A DNA stretch of 64,000 nt, taken from assembly GCF_001718195.1 (NCBI RefSeq), contig NZ_MCNV01000013.1:62001-126000 (forward strand). Direction: 5' to 3'. This document shows positions 25,774-34,624 of the stretch, piece after piece. The position numbers and the translations under genes are program-made. Position 1 is the stretch's first letter; every line of letters begins with the position of its first letter. The notes beneath the pieces were generated by a model that had not been told where the DNA came from, did no database searches, and saw only the letters and a program-made list of their open reading frames with translations. The DNA comes from Paraburkholderia nodosa (GTDB lineage: Bacteria; Pseudomonadota; Gammaproteobacteria; Burkholderiales; Burkholderiaceae).

Positions 25774-28700
25774 AACTGACTCACTTTTTTATCGAGCACC
25801 CGCGCTTTGCGGCGGTGCTCAACATATTCGCTGTGCTCATCGGCCTGGCAACCACGATGAAGCTGCCGGTGGCCCAGTATCCGAACATCGTTCCCACGAC
25901 CATTCAGATCACGACCTCGTATCCCGGAGCGTCGGCCGATACGATTGCGCGCACGGTTGCAACGCCGCTCGAGCAGTCCGTCAATGGTGTCGAGAACATG
26001 GATTACATCTCGAGCCAATCGACCAGCAATGGTCAGTTGACGATCACGGTGATCTTCAAGGTCGGCACGGACCCGAACACCGCGCTTCTGCTGACACGCA
26101 GCCGTGTGGAAGACACGCTGTCGCGCCTGCCCGCCGAAGTGCAATTGCAGGGCGTGCAGGTGAAAAAGACCATCCAGGCGCTGCTACTCGGCGTTCATGT
26201 CTATTCGCCCGATGGTTCGCGTAGTCCCGAATACCTGTCGAACTACATGCTCAAGGTCCGCGATCAGATCGCGCGTCTGCCGGGCGTGTCCGACTTTCAG
26301 TTGTTCGGCGAACGGCAGTACGCGATGCGCATCTGGATCGATCCGGACAAGGCCGCGTCGTACAACATCAGCGCGAATGAAATACTGGCAGCGCTTCGCG
26401 CGCAGAACGCCGCCGTCTCGGCAGGTGTGCTCAACCAGCCGCCTGTATCGAACAATGGCACAGGTGCCTATCAGATCAATATCGACGCGCTTGGCCGTCT
26501 GACGACACCCGAACAGTTTGGCGACGTCGTCGTCAAGTCCGATACGCAGGGACGTGTGACGCGCATTCGCGATATCGGCCGTGTCGAGCTTGGCTCGGTG
26601 GACTACGGCTCCAAGGCTTACGCTGACAGGTATGCCGCCACGCCATGGTTCGTCATTGCCACTCCCGATGCAAACGTGGTGCAGGTCGAGCACGACGTGT
26701 GGGCCAAAATGGCCGAGCTGAAGAAGAGCTTCCCGCTCGGTGTCGACTACATCAAGATCTACGACCCGACTACCTTCGTTTCCCAGTCGATCGAAGAGGT
26801 CGCGAAAACCATCGGCATTGCGATTCTGCTGGTGGTTGGTGTCGTTTATCTGTTCCTGCAGAACTGGCGCGCCACGATCATCCCGGTTGTCGCGATTCCG
26901 GTGTCTCTGGTCGGTACGTTCGCGATCCTTTCGCTGTTCGGCGCGTCCATCAATAACCTTTCGTTGTTCGGACTCGTTCTGGCCGTCGGGATTGTCGTGG
27001 ACGATGCGATCGTCGTGGTCGAGAACGTCGAACGGAACATGGCGCTCGGCATGTCGCCGAAAGAAGCCGCTCATCGGACGATGAACGAGGTTTCGACGGC
27101 CATTATCGCCATCGCCCTCACATTGTGTGCGGTGTTTGGGCCCACTGCGTTAATGTCCGGCATCTCGGGGCTGTTCTTCAAGCAGTTCGCGATTACGATC
27201 GCCGCGTCCACCGTCATCTCGTGCTTCGTCTCGCTGACGCTGAGCCCGGCTCTGTGTGCGGTGCTTCTCAAGCCGCACGAGATGGAGAAGTCCCACGGCG
27301 GGTCGACCGCGCTGGGGCGCCTCCACCACGCGATTTTCGGCCGGTTCAATGCGTCGTTCGAATGGCTGTCGTCGCGCTACGGAAAGATGACGGGCCGCGC
27401 CGTGCGTGCGACCACCGTGATGCTGATCGTCTACGCGGGCCTGATTGGAGCAACTGCGTTGCAGATGTCGAGAATGCCGACCGGCTTCATTCCGGAACAG
27501 GACATCGGCTATCAGGCGGTAATTGCGTTCCTTCCTCCGGGCGCCAGTCTCGAACGCACCGACAAGGTGATTCGTGAAATCAACGACATCGTGCTCGATA
27601 CGCCCGGACTCAAGGGCGTAACACACACGTCCCCTGTGTCGGGCCTCGACGTCACGACGGGCACGATTGCGCCCAACGTCGGCACGCTTTTCTACGGGCT
27701 GCCTTCGCTGTATGGCAAGCATGTCCCCGGCGTCAATGCGGCGTCGATGCTGGTCGAACTCCGCAAGCGTGTCGCGGGTGTCAAGGACGCGGTGGTCGTC
27801 GTGATCAATCCGCCGCCCGTGCAAGGGCTGGGCGCGGCAGGCGGCTTCAAGCTGATGCTGGAAGACCGTGGCGGACTCGGGCCGCAGGCGCTCGCCGACG
27901 CGTCACGTGCGCTCGTGGCGGCAGCCAACAAGGACAAGGTATTCGGTGGTGTCTTCACGCTTTACAACGCGGGCGCGCCGTCAGTCTATGCGGATATCGA
28001 CCGCCTGAAGGCGGAAAAGATCGGGCTCACGCCCACCGATGTGTTCTCCACGATGGATCTCTACCTTGGCTCGCAGTACGTGAACGACTTCAACTTCATG
28101 GGCCGCACGTACCAGGTACGCGTTCAGGGCGATGAAGCATTCCGCCGGACACCAGAAGACATCGGACGGCTCAAGGTGCGCAACTCGACTGGCGATATGG
28201 TGCCGATCAGCAGCGTAGCGACCTTCAAAAACACGACCCAGCCGTATCGCGTGCCGCGCTACAACATGTATCCCGCAGCGGAAATCATGGGTGCAGCCGG
28301 TCCCGGATATTCGTCGGGCGACGCCATCCAGCACATGGAAAAACTCGCAGCGCAGGTGCTTCCGAACGGCATCACATACGAATGGACCGATCTCGCTCAC
28401 CAGCAGAAAGAGCAGACCATGTCGCCGCTCGTGATCTTTGCTGCCTCGGCACTGTTTGTGTTCCTCGTGCTTGCTGCGCAGTATGAAAGCTGGAAGACGC
28501 CTCTCGCGATCGTGCTAATCGTGCCGATGTGTCTGTTCGCCGCAGCGATCGGTCTGAACGTGCGCGGCATGCCGATCGACATTCTTGCGCAGATTGGGTT
28601 TGTGGTGCTCGTTGGACTGGCCGCGAAGAACGCCATTCTGATCGTCGAGTTCGCAAGACAACGGCAGGCCGAAGACGGCGTCGATGCCGAAGACGCTGCC

Positions 28701-28958
28701 ACCCATGCGGCACATGTGCGGTTGCGTCCCATCCTGATGACGTCATTCGCCTTTATCGCGGGTGTGGCGCCCCTCGCCATTGCAAGCGGCGCCGGCTCAG
28801 AAATGCGGCAATCACTTGGCACGACGGTGTTCTTCGGCATGCTCGGCGTGACGCTGTTCGGGCTGGCATTCACCCCGGCGTTTTACGCCTTCGTTCGCAA
28901 GCTCGGCATCAAGGGCGCGCTTGCCGTGCGGCAACTCGGTAGTGGAGAAGTGAAATGA
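25770..28958 (+). CDS. RND-family multidrug efflux permease (HAE1 type)
   Basis: A 1062-residue inner-membrane proton/drug antiporter of the AcrB/MexB type, full length for the family. Features include the N-terminal PRFAAVLNIFAVLIG helix, the paired Asp proton relay in GIVVDDAIVVVENVERNM, and the C-terminal repeat (FVVLVGLAAKNAILIVEFA). Substrate range cannot be read. It overlaps the adaptor gene upstream and the outer-membrane factor downstream by four bases each, so the three proteins should be made together as one envelope-spanning pump. Confidence 0.95.
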   Translation: MKLTHFFIEHPRFAAVLNIFAVLIGLATTMKLPVAQYPNIVPTTIQITTSYPGASADTIARTVATPLEQSVNGVENMDYISSQSTSNGQLTITVIFKVGTDPNTALLLTRSRVEDTLSRLPAEVQLQGVQVKKTIQALLLGVHVYSPDGSRSPEYLSNYMLKVRDQIARLPGVSDFQLFGERQYAMRIWIDPDKAASYNISANEILAALRAQNAAVSAGVLNQPPVSNNGTGAYQINIDALGRLTTPEQFGDVVVKSDTQGRVTRIRDIGRVELGSVDYGSKAYADRYAATPWFVIATPDANVVQVEHDVWAKMAELKKSFPLGVDYIKIYDPTTFVSQSIEEVAKTIGIAILLVVGVVYLFLQNWRATIIPVVAIPVSLVGTFAILSLFGASINNLSLFGLVLAVGIVVDDAIVVVENVERNMALGMSPKEAAHRTMNEVSTAIIAIALTLCAVFGPTALMSGISGLFFKQFAITIAASTVISCFVSLTLSPALCAVLLKPHEMEKSHGGSTALGRLHHAIFGRFNASFEWLSSRYGKMTGRAVRATTVMLIVYAGLIGATALQMSRMPTGFIPEQDIGYQAVIAFLPPGASLERTDKVIREINDIVLDTPGLKGVTHTSPVSGLDVTTGTIAPNVGTLFYGLPSLYGKHVPGVNAASMLVELRKRVAGVKDAVVVVINPPPVQGLGAAGGFKLMLEDRGGLGPQALADASRALVAAANKDKVFGGVFTLYNAGAPSVYADIDRLKAEKIGLTPTDVFSTMDLYLGSQYVNDFNFMGRTYQVRVQGDEAFRRTPEDIGRLKVRNSTGDMVPISSVATFKNTTQPYRVPRYNMYPAAEIMGAAGPGYSSGDAIQHMEKLAAQVLPNGITYEWTDLAHQQKEQTMSPLVIFAASALFVFLVLAAQYESWKTPLAIVLIVPMCLFAAAIGLNVRGMPIDILAQIGFVVLVGLAAKNAILIVEFARQRQAEDGVDAEDAATHAAHVRLRPILMTSFAFIAGVAPLAIASGAGSEMRQSLGTTVFFGMLGVTLFGLAFTPAFYAFVRKLGIKGALAVRQLGSGEVK

Positions 28959-30433
28959 ACGGCTTCGTATCCAGAACTTCGAAAGCGATCGCAGGTAGTC
29001 TGATCGTCAGCGCCTTGCTTGCGGCCTGCGCCGTCGGGCCGGACTATGTTGCGCCCGACACGCAGATGGCGCCGTTTCACAACGCTAAGGTCGTCGCGGA
29101 CCGGCAAACGACGTTGCCGGCCCCGAGTCTCGATAGCTGGTGGACCGGGTTCAACGACCCCGAACTGGTCAAGGTGGTACGACGGGCGCTGGATCAAAAC
29201 CTGAGTCTCCAGGCTGCGATCGCACGGGTTGCACAGTCGCGCGCGGCGGCCCAGGCGGCTGGCGCCCGCCTGCTTCCGACGGTCGATGCCAATGCGTCGT
29301 ATACGGCAGTGCACCAGAGCACGCAGAGTCCTCTTGGCACGATAGCAAGCGCGTTTCCCAACTACAGCCGCGACCAGAAGGAATATGTCGCCGGTGCGAC
29401 GGCAAGTTGGGAAATCGATCTGGCCGGCGGTCTGCGGCGTGCACACGCGGCCGCCACCGACGAAGAGCAGGCCGCCGAGGCCGCTCAACTCGGCACGCGC
29501 GTGACGGTTGTTGCCGATGCTGCCGACGCATATCTGCAAATCAGAGGGCTGCAGGCGCGGCTGGCCGTCACGCAGGACCAGGTGGATACTGATGCGCGCC
29601 TGCTGGACCTCGTGAAAGCGCGCAAGCAGGCCGGTGCATCGGACGAACGCGAAGTGGCGCAGGCTGAAGCCTTGCTGCGTCAGGCACGCGCCACCGTTCC
29701 GAGCTTGCGCGTGTCGCTCGAAGCGCAATTGAACCGGCTCGATGTGCTGATGGGCGTCCAGCCGGGGACCTATGCGGCAGAACTCGGCACGAATGCGGGC
29801 GTCATTCCAGACGTGCCTGCCATCGGCAGCGCGGATCAGCCCGTCGACGTCTTGCGGCGCCGCCCTGACATCATTGCTGCCGAACGCCACCTGGCGGCGT
29901 CCAACGAAGCGATCGGCGCCGCACTTGCCGATTACTACCCGAAGATTTCCCTCGCTGGCGCACTGGGATTCGACAGTATCTCAGCCAGCCACTTCCTGAG
30001 CGCGAAGTCGTTCCAGCCAATCGGGACAGGTGCGCTGCAATGGCGTCTATTCGATTTTGGCAAGGTAGATGCCGAGGTCAAGAGTGCGCGCGGATCGTAT
30101 GCGGAGGCATTGGCGCAGTATCGGGAGGCTGCTCTCAAAGCGACCGAAGACGTCGAAGACGCGTTGATGACGCTCTCGCAAACCGAGATTCGTGCGCAGG
30201 AAATCCAACAGGAAGTCGCCGCATTGACGAAGGCGCGCGACCTTTCAGAGAAAGCGTATCGCGCGGGATCGATCACGCTCACGGATGTGCTCGACGCCGA
30301 CCGGCAACTTCTCGAGTCACGCGACGATCTCGATGCAACGAGGGCCGACGCCGCCCGCGCCGCAGTTAGAACGTTCCGTTCGCTTGGCGGGGGATGGGAC
30401 GCTCCGCATCAGCAGGTCGCGCGGACAAACTGA
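28955..30433 (+). CDS. RND outer-membrane factor (NodT/OprM family lipoprotein)
   Basis: A 492-residue TolC-like channel. The leader ends with a lipobox (SALLAACAVGPDYVAP, Cys near residue 25), the usual start for OprM-type proteins. The two OEP repeats are seen as AAIARVAQSRAAAQAAGARLLPTV and ALKATEDVEDALMTLSQTEIRAQE. It is inserted in the outer membrane and completes the tripartite pump. Coordinates overlap the permease stop by four bases; the gene ends 127 bases before the duplicated promoter module of the following MFS gene. Confidence 0.93.
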   Translation: MNGFVSRTSKAIAGSLIVSALLAACAVGPDYVAPDTQMAPFHNAKVVADRQTTLPAPSLDSWWTGFNDPELVKVVRRALDQNLSLQAAIARVAQSRAAAQAAGARLLPTVDANASYTAVHQSTQSPLGTIASAFPNYSRDQKEYVAGATASWEIDLAGGLRRAHAAATDEEQAAEAAQLGTRVTVVADAADAYLQIRGLQARLAVTQDQVDTDARLLDLVKARKQAGASDEREVAQAEALLRQARATVPSLRVSLEAQLNRLDVLMGVQPGTYAAELGTNAGVIPDVPAIGSADQPVDVLRRRPDIIAAERHLAASNEAIGAALADYYPKISLAGALGFDSISASHFLSAKSFQPIGTGALQWRLFDFGKVDAEVKSARGSYAEALAQYREAALKATEDVEDALMTLSQTEIRAQEIQQEVAALTKARDLSEKAYRAGSITLTDVLDADRQLLESRDDLDATRADAARAAVRTFRSLGGGWDAPHQQVARTN

Positions 30434-30460
30434 CTCCGAAGCACGACTTAACTGGTTTAT

Positions 30461-30529
30461 GGGGAACAGCTTCCTGCTTTCGACCCGTAGTGCGATGCAG
30501 TCGGGTTCCCTATAGTTTCGTCACGAGAC
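30461..30529 (+). promoter_or_regulatory. Promoter/operator module of the MFS gene (duplicated 69-bp block, copy 2)
   Basis: Gap-free homologue of 24298-24366. It keeps the TATAGT hexamer (30511-30516) and the overlapping dyad GTTTCG-TCA-CGAGAC at 30515-30529 (operator C, one mismatch). It ends 30 bases before the MFS start codon. Duplication of a whole promoter plus operator, rather than of a gene, suggests that HxlR controls both transcription units. Confidence 0.7.
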
Positions 30530-30559
30530 TGAATTCGCAATCTTTCTGGAGAGGCCGAC

Positions 30560-31735
30560 ATGGATCGCCGCCTTCTAACACTCTCACTCGGTATGTTCGC
30601 GTTGGGCACCGACAGCTTCGTCTTCGCTGGCATCCTGCCTGAAATCGCGCATTCGTTTGGCGTCAGCATCGGCGCTGCGGGCCAGCTGATCAGCGTCTAC
30701 GCGCTGAGCTATGCCCTGCTCGGTCCGACCCTCGCAGCGCTTGCTGCGAACGTTGCACGCAAGCGTCTGCTGCTCAGCGGCATCGGATTGTTTGTCATCG
30801 CCAATCTCTGCACCATCGTGGCGCCGAATCTCGCCATCGCGTTGGCCACCCGCGCTTTCGCAGGTCTTGGTGCAGCGATGTTTTCTCCGACTGCCAGCGG
30901 AACGGGCGCGTCACTGGTGCCGCCGGAGCGTCGCGGGTACGCATTGTCCATCATCGTGGCGGGGTTAACAACCGCTACCGCGCTGGGCTCGCCCATCGGT
31001 GCCGTGATCGGCGGGCTCGCGAGCTGGCACTGGACGCTGGTGCTCGTTGCCGCACTTGGCGCAGCCGCGTTCGCCGGCATTCTTGCGTTCCTGCCTGACG
31101 TACCGTTGCCGCCGGCCATTTCGCTGCGCGAACGCCTATCTCCCCTCACCGATTCCCGCGTCGGACTTACGCTCACGACGACTGTGCTTGCACAGATCGG
31201 CACGTTCATCATCTTTAGCTACTTCTCGGTTGTGTTCGATCGTGCGATCGGCCACAGCGCCCTGGTACTGGGTGGACTGCTTGTTCTATGGGGACTGGCA
31301 GGAACCTTCTCGAATCTGCTGACTGGACGGATCCTCGACAAGATCGGTTCGCACAAAGTCGTTCTGATCAAACTCTCCATCGTGGCAATCGTCATCCTCA
31401 CCATGCCGATCACCGGCGCACATCTTTGGAGTGCAGCGATTGCGGTGACGATCTGGGGTGCCTGTGCATGGGGTGTGCTGGTGCCACAACAGTTCCGCCT
31501 CGCAAGCCTGAATCCTCCGATGACGGCTGTACTGGTCGGTCTCAACACTTCAGCGACTTATGTGGGTGTGTCCATTGCTGGTGCTCTCGGTGCTGCTGTG
31601 ATCCCGGTCATCGGCAGCCATAACCTTGGCTACCTCTCCAGCATTCCCGTGGTCATCGCGATCCTTGTCTCCTGGCTCGCGACGCGCCGCATCGCATCGT
31701 TTGCAAAAACAGCAAAAGGCGCCGTAGCGGCTTGA
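30560..31735 (+). CDS. MFS efflux transporter (DHA1/AraJ-like)
   Basis: A 391-residue, 12-helix major facilitator. It begins LTLSLGMFALGTDSFVFAGILPEIAHSF, the start of the DHA1 'arabinose efflux/YdhP' exporters, and carries the motif-A loop (LAALAANVARKRLLLSG) and motif-C-like helix (SIIVAGLTTATALGSPIGAVIGG). Likely exports a small drug or metabolite. GGAGAGG precedes the ATG. It is followed after 28 bases by the ICL/PEP-mutase-like gene; both sit behind the HxlR-type operator C. Confidence 0.9.
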   Translation: MDRRLLTLSLGMFALGTDSFVFAGILPEIAHSFGVSIGAAGQLISVYALSYALLGPTLAALAANVARKRLLLSGIGLFVIANLCTIVAPNLAIALATRAFAGLGAAMFSPTASGTGASLVPPERRGYALSIIVAGLTTATALGSPIGAVIGGLASWHWTLVLVAALGAAAFAGILAFLPDVPLPPAISLRERLSPLTDSRVGLTLTTTVLAQIGTFIIFSYFSVVFDRAIGHSALVLGGLLVLWGLAGTFSNLLTGRILDKIGSHKVVLIKLSIVAIVILTMPITGAHLWSAAIAVTIWGACAWGVLVPQQFRLASLNPPMTAVLVGLNTSATYVGVSIAGALGAAVIPVIGSHNLGYLSSIPVVIAILVSWLATRRIASFAKTAKGAVAA

Positions 31736-31763
31736 GTTTTCATTTCCATTCGAGGAAAAAGCA

Positions 31764-32576
31764 ATGTCTAACGTAAATACATTTCGTCGGTTGCACGACA
31801 ATTCGGTCCCGCTCCGCTTGCCGAACGTGTGGGATGCCGGAAGTGCACGTCTCATTGAATCGCTGGGTGCACCCGCCATCGCCACGACAAGCGCCGGCTT
31901 TGCGTGGGCATTGGGCTATCCGGACGGCCGCGTACTGCCTTTCGATGAGGTCGTCGCTTCTGTTCGGCGTATCGTCCGCGTGCTGAATGTGCCTTTGTCG
32001 ATCGATATCGAGAATGGCTATTCCGACGACCCAAAGACCGTTGCGGACCATGTCATGCAACTGGTGGATCTCGGCATCGCCGGCATCAATATCGAAGATG
32101 GCTCAGACCCGGTATCGCTTCTCGCCCTGAAGATAGAGGCGATCAAGAATGCGCTTGTGAGGTCGGGTTCGGATCTCTTCGTCAACGCACGCTCCGACGT
32201 CTTTCTTGCGGGCCTCGCTGAAAAGTCGAAGCAGCCGCAAGAGTCGATTGCTCGCGGCAATCTATATGCATCGGCCGGTGCGGATGGACTTTTCCTGCCG
32301 GCCCTCGTGCAGTCATCCGATATCGAAACGATTGCGGGCGCAACGCGTTTGCCTCTTAACGTCATGGCCGTGCCAGGACTCGCCGATGCAGCGGCGCTCG
32401 GCAAGCTCGGCGTGCGCCGGTTGAGCGCGGGCAGCGGCATCTCGCAGGTCGTGCTCGGCAAGGCGAAGGCCCTCGCGCAGGACTTTCTGAACGACGGCCG
32501 TTCCGAAACGCTCGCTAGCAATCCCTTGCCGTACTCCGAAATCCAGAACCTTTTCGCCGGACTGATCAAGCGATGA
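31764..32576 (+). CDS. Isocitrate lyase/PEP mutase-family enzyme
   Basis: A 270-residue member of the ICL/PEPM superfamily: VPLRLPNVWDAGSARLIESLG, the metal-binding stretch DIENGYSDDPKTVAD and NIEDGSDPVSLL, and NARSDVFLAG. Small members of this kind include oxaloacetate decarboxylases, carboxyvinyl-phosphonate mutases and 2-methylisocitrate lyase relatives; the loop lacks the canonical KKCGH motif of isocitrate lyases, so true isocitrate lyase activity is unlikely. A GAGGAA site precedes the ATG. It shares the promoter of the MFS gene. Confidence 0.88.
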   Translation: MSNVNTFRRLHDNSVPLRLPNVWDAGSARLIESLGAPAIATTSAGFAWALGYPDGRVLPFDEVVASVRRIVRVLNVPLSIDIENGYSDDPKTVADHVMQLVDLGIAGINIEDGSDPVSLLALKIEAIKNALVRSGSDLFVNARSDVFLAGLAEKSKQPQESIARGNLYASAGADGLFLPALVQSSDIETIAGATRLPLNVMAVPGLADAAALGKLGVRRLSAGSGISQVVLGKAKALAQDFLNDGRSETLASNPLPYSEIQNLFAGLIKR

Positions 32577-32849
32577 GCGAGAGACGTATCGCGAAGGTTC
32601 GATCGTCGACGTCCGCTCGAACTCCTTTCACTACTGAACACACAAGCAACTGGTTGCTAGTTTCGTGGCTGTGCGGCATTGTAGGATACCGGCGGCATTC
32701 ACGAACCTGCGAAGCAGGATGGATAGTTGCGGGGTAAATGGCGGTTGTTGGGTTGTTCAGCTGGATATTTCCATCAGGAATGCGAATTGATGTGAGGTGA
32801 CTATTCATAGCGCTATGCGCCACTGATGAACTGCGTGCCCCTGCTATGG
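32577..32849. other. Intergenic region next to an IS remnant
   Basis: No gene or RNA is recognised. The base composition is lower in GC than in neighbouring genes, in line with an insertion-prone spot. It contains the first copy of a 9-bp direct repeat (TGAGGTGAC at 32793-32801) that recurs at 33296-33304, on the far side of the transposase remnant. Confidence 0.4.
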
Positions 32850-33236
32850 CGCTCAGACTGTAGTGGCGCAGGTTGATCATCGTATGGGCGAGCGTCTTGA
32901 AGGCGTAGTGCACGTCACTGATGCGTTCGAAGCGCAGCAGCAGACGGTGAAATTTATCTTCCCAGGCGAACACGCGCTCAATGATGCGAAAGCGCTCTTA
33001 AAAGATCGCCGGATCGAAGCGTCGCTTACGACCGCCTTTGAGCCTTTGCGTCCACGCGGCTTCTCGGGAATGTTGGGAACCATGCCGCGATTGAAAATCG
33101 CCTTGCGGTCGGCCCAGCAGTCGTAGACGCCGTCCAGACTGACGATCGCGCCTTGCAGGTCCATGCCGATGGCGCGCGCTATCTGGCTGAGCTGGGGCAG
33201 CGCCTCGCGCAGCAGGGGCGATTCGCTGCGGCCCTA
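32850..33236 (-). pseudogene. IS5-family transposase remnant, truncated and frameshifted
   Basis: On the minus strand the C-terminal part of an IS5-type DDE transposase can be read in pieces: GAIVSLDGVYDCWADRKAIF and NRGMVPNIPEKPRGRK, then after a frame change TQRLKGGRKRRFDPAIF, and after another change FAWEDKFHRLLLRFERISDV with HYAFKTLAHTMINLRHYSL. The N-terminal half is missing and the frame is broken at least twice, so it cannot be active. Terminal inverted repeats were not identified. The boundaries are approximate. Confidence 0.8.
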
Positions 33237-33307
33237 CTACATCCCGAAAGTTAAAAAACCGCAACGCGCTATGCATGAAGCTATGCGCGCTGGTTTGAGG
33301 TGACGCT

Positions 33308-34324
33308 ATGCCCACTCGCACGAAGGTAGTCGCATTTTTGGTTGGATCGCCCGCTGATCTGATCAACTTGATTTCCATTTCTACGGTCTTCTCCTACCCG
33401 CGAGTTGATGGGAAGTCTGTGTACGCGACCAAGATCCTCTCGACTCAACCGACCCAAGTCGTCCAGGGTTCAGGTGGAATCACGCTTGCTGACTGCATCC
33501 CCTACTCGGAGTACACAGGTCCAATTGACACACTTGTGGTCGTCGGAGGTATCAGTGCATTTGCTGAGGTTTCGCCGGACTTGATTCAATGGGTGCGTAG
33601 ACGTGCACCCCAAACACGCCGTCTCGTTTCTGTCTGTACCGGGGCGTTTGTTTTGGCTCCCACAGGCCTACTTGACGGGAAGCGTGTAACTACCCATTGG
33701 CATCACGCAGCAAAGCTTGCCCAGCTTTTCCCGAAACTGAAAGTCGATAAGGACAAGATTTTTCACAAAGACGGGAAAGTCTACTCCACGGCCGGCGTAA
33801 CGGCAGGGATAGATTTAGCACTCTCTATCGTTGAAGAAGATCTCGGACACCAACAGGTTGCCGCAATCGCTCATACGATGGTTCTCTACGTCCGTCGCCC
33901 GAGTCATGAATCGCAGTACAGCACGCTTCTTGCCCAACAGGCTGACGTCAGCGGTACACGCCTTCGCGACCTGCCCGCATGGGCACAATCACGCCTAACG
34001 CAAAAACTGGATGTCAACACGATGGCAAAGGCGGTCGCCATGACACCACGAACGTTCGCTCGCCAGTTTGAGTTGCACTTCAAGACGACTCCGGCACGTT
34101 GGGTCCAAAAGATTCGAGTAGAGGCAGCTTGTGTGTACCTTACGACCGACGATCTGCCGGTGAAGGCGATCGCAAGACTGACCGGCTTCCGCGACGAACT
34201 GTCACTTCGCAGAGCATTCAGTCAACAACTCACGATGACGCCGAAAGACTATCGTCGAACGTTTGGCATGGCTCGGCATATAGGGTTTCAATTAGCTGAA
34301 TTGCAAAACGTTGCAGTTTCATAG
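33308..34324 (+). CDS. GlxA-family AraC-type regulator (DJ-1/PfpI-like plus HTH)
   Basis: A 338-residue regulator with an N-terminal DJ-1/PfpI-type glutamine-amidotransferase-like domain (KVVAFLVGSPADLINLI, LVSVCTGAFVLAPTGLLDGKRVTTHWHHA, VYSTAGVTAGIDLAL) and a C-terminal AraC double helix-turn-helix (VNTMAKAVAMTPRTFARQFELHF; AIARLTGFRDELSLRRAFSQ). The N-terminal domain usually senses a small amine or amino acid and has no enzymatic role. GAGG precedes the ATG. The neighbouring SDR and isochorismatase-type genes are plausible targets; repeated dyads upstream of the latter may be its sites (inference). Confidence 0.9.
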   Translation: MPTRTKVVAFLVGSPADLINLISISTVFSYPRVDGKSVYATKILSTQPTQVVQGSGGITLADCIPYSEYTGPIDTLVVVGGISAFAEVSPDLIQWVRRRAPQTRRLVSVCTGAFVLAPTGLLDGKRVTTHWHHAAKLAQLFPKLKVDKDKIFHKDGKVYSTAGVTAGIDLALSIVEEDLGHQQVAAIAHTMVLYVRRPSHESQYSTLLAQQADVSGTRLRDLPAWAQSRLTQKLDVNTMAKAVAMTPRTFARQFELHFKTTPARWVQKIRVEAACVYLTTDDLPVKAIARLTGFRDELSLRRAFSQQLTMTPKDYRRTFGMARHIGFQLAELQNVAVS

Positions 34325-34407
34325 AAAAACGCTCAATGACGAGGTTCATAGCGATACTCGGTTTCATGATTCGTGACGGTACAGTGCTTTGAGGATAGGA
34401 GTGGTCT

Positions 34408-34494
34408 ATGTTGCAAATGAAGAGTTCGTGTGAACGCTGCGGAACCGACCTAAAGAAAGAGACGACACAAGCACGGATTTGCTCTTACGAATGA
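34408..34494 (+). pseudogene. Truncated DUF1272-family gene
   Basis: A 28-residue reading frame, MLQMKSSCERCGTDLKKETT followed by QARICSYE and a stop. Its start matches the zinc-knuckle-like DUF1272 proteins, which have C-x-x-C near the N-terminus, ICSFE and then a further cysteine pair. The gene stops directly after ICSYE, so the second cysteine pair is missing; full proteins are about 60-80 residues. It has a GGAG site before the ATG. Either a pseudogene or a genuinely short variant. Confidence 0.6.
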
Positions 34495-34507
34495 CATAAG
34501 AGACAAG

Positions 34508-34546
34508 GCGCTGGGCGGCGGTTTCACCGTCGCCCAGCGCTTTTTG
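34508..34546 (+). terminator. Rho-independent terminator
   Basis: GCGCTGGGCG and CGCCCAGCGC form a perfect 10-bp stem with a 13-base loop, followed by TTTTTG. It lies 14 bases after the truncated DUF1272 frame and ends rightward transcription from it, and perhaps read-through from the AraC gene. The leftward SDR gene ends just beyond. Confidence 0.8.
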
Positions 34547-34624
34547 TTAGCCGTGCGATTAAGGAGCGCTGTCGCATGAAGGTTCGCGTCGGAGGCGCGC
34601 GGGGGCGCCTTCGAACGCTTCAGG

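Noticed and set aside
32793..33304. TGAGGTGAC direct repeats as a true target-site duplication of the IS5-type remnant.
   Set aside because: IS5-family elements usually duplicate 3-4 bp and no terminal inverted repeats adjoin the repeats, so the pair may be coincidental; reported only as a low-interest observation.
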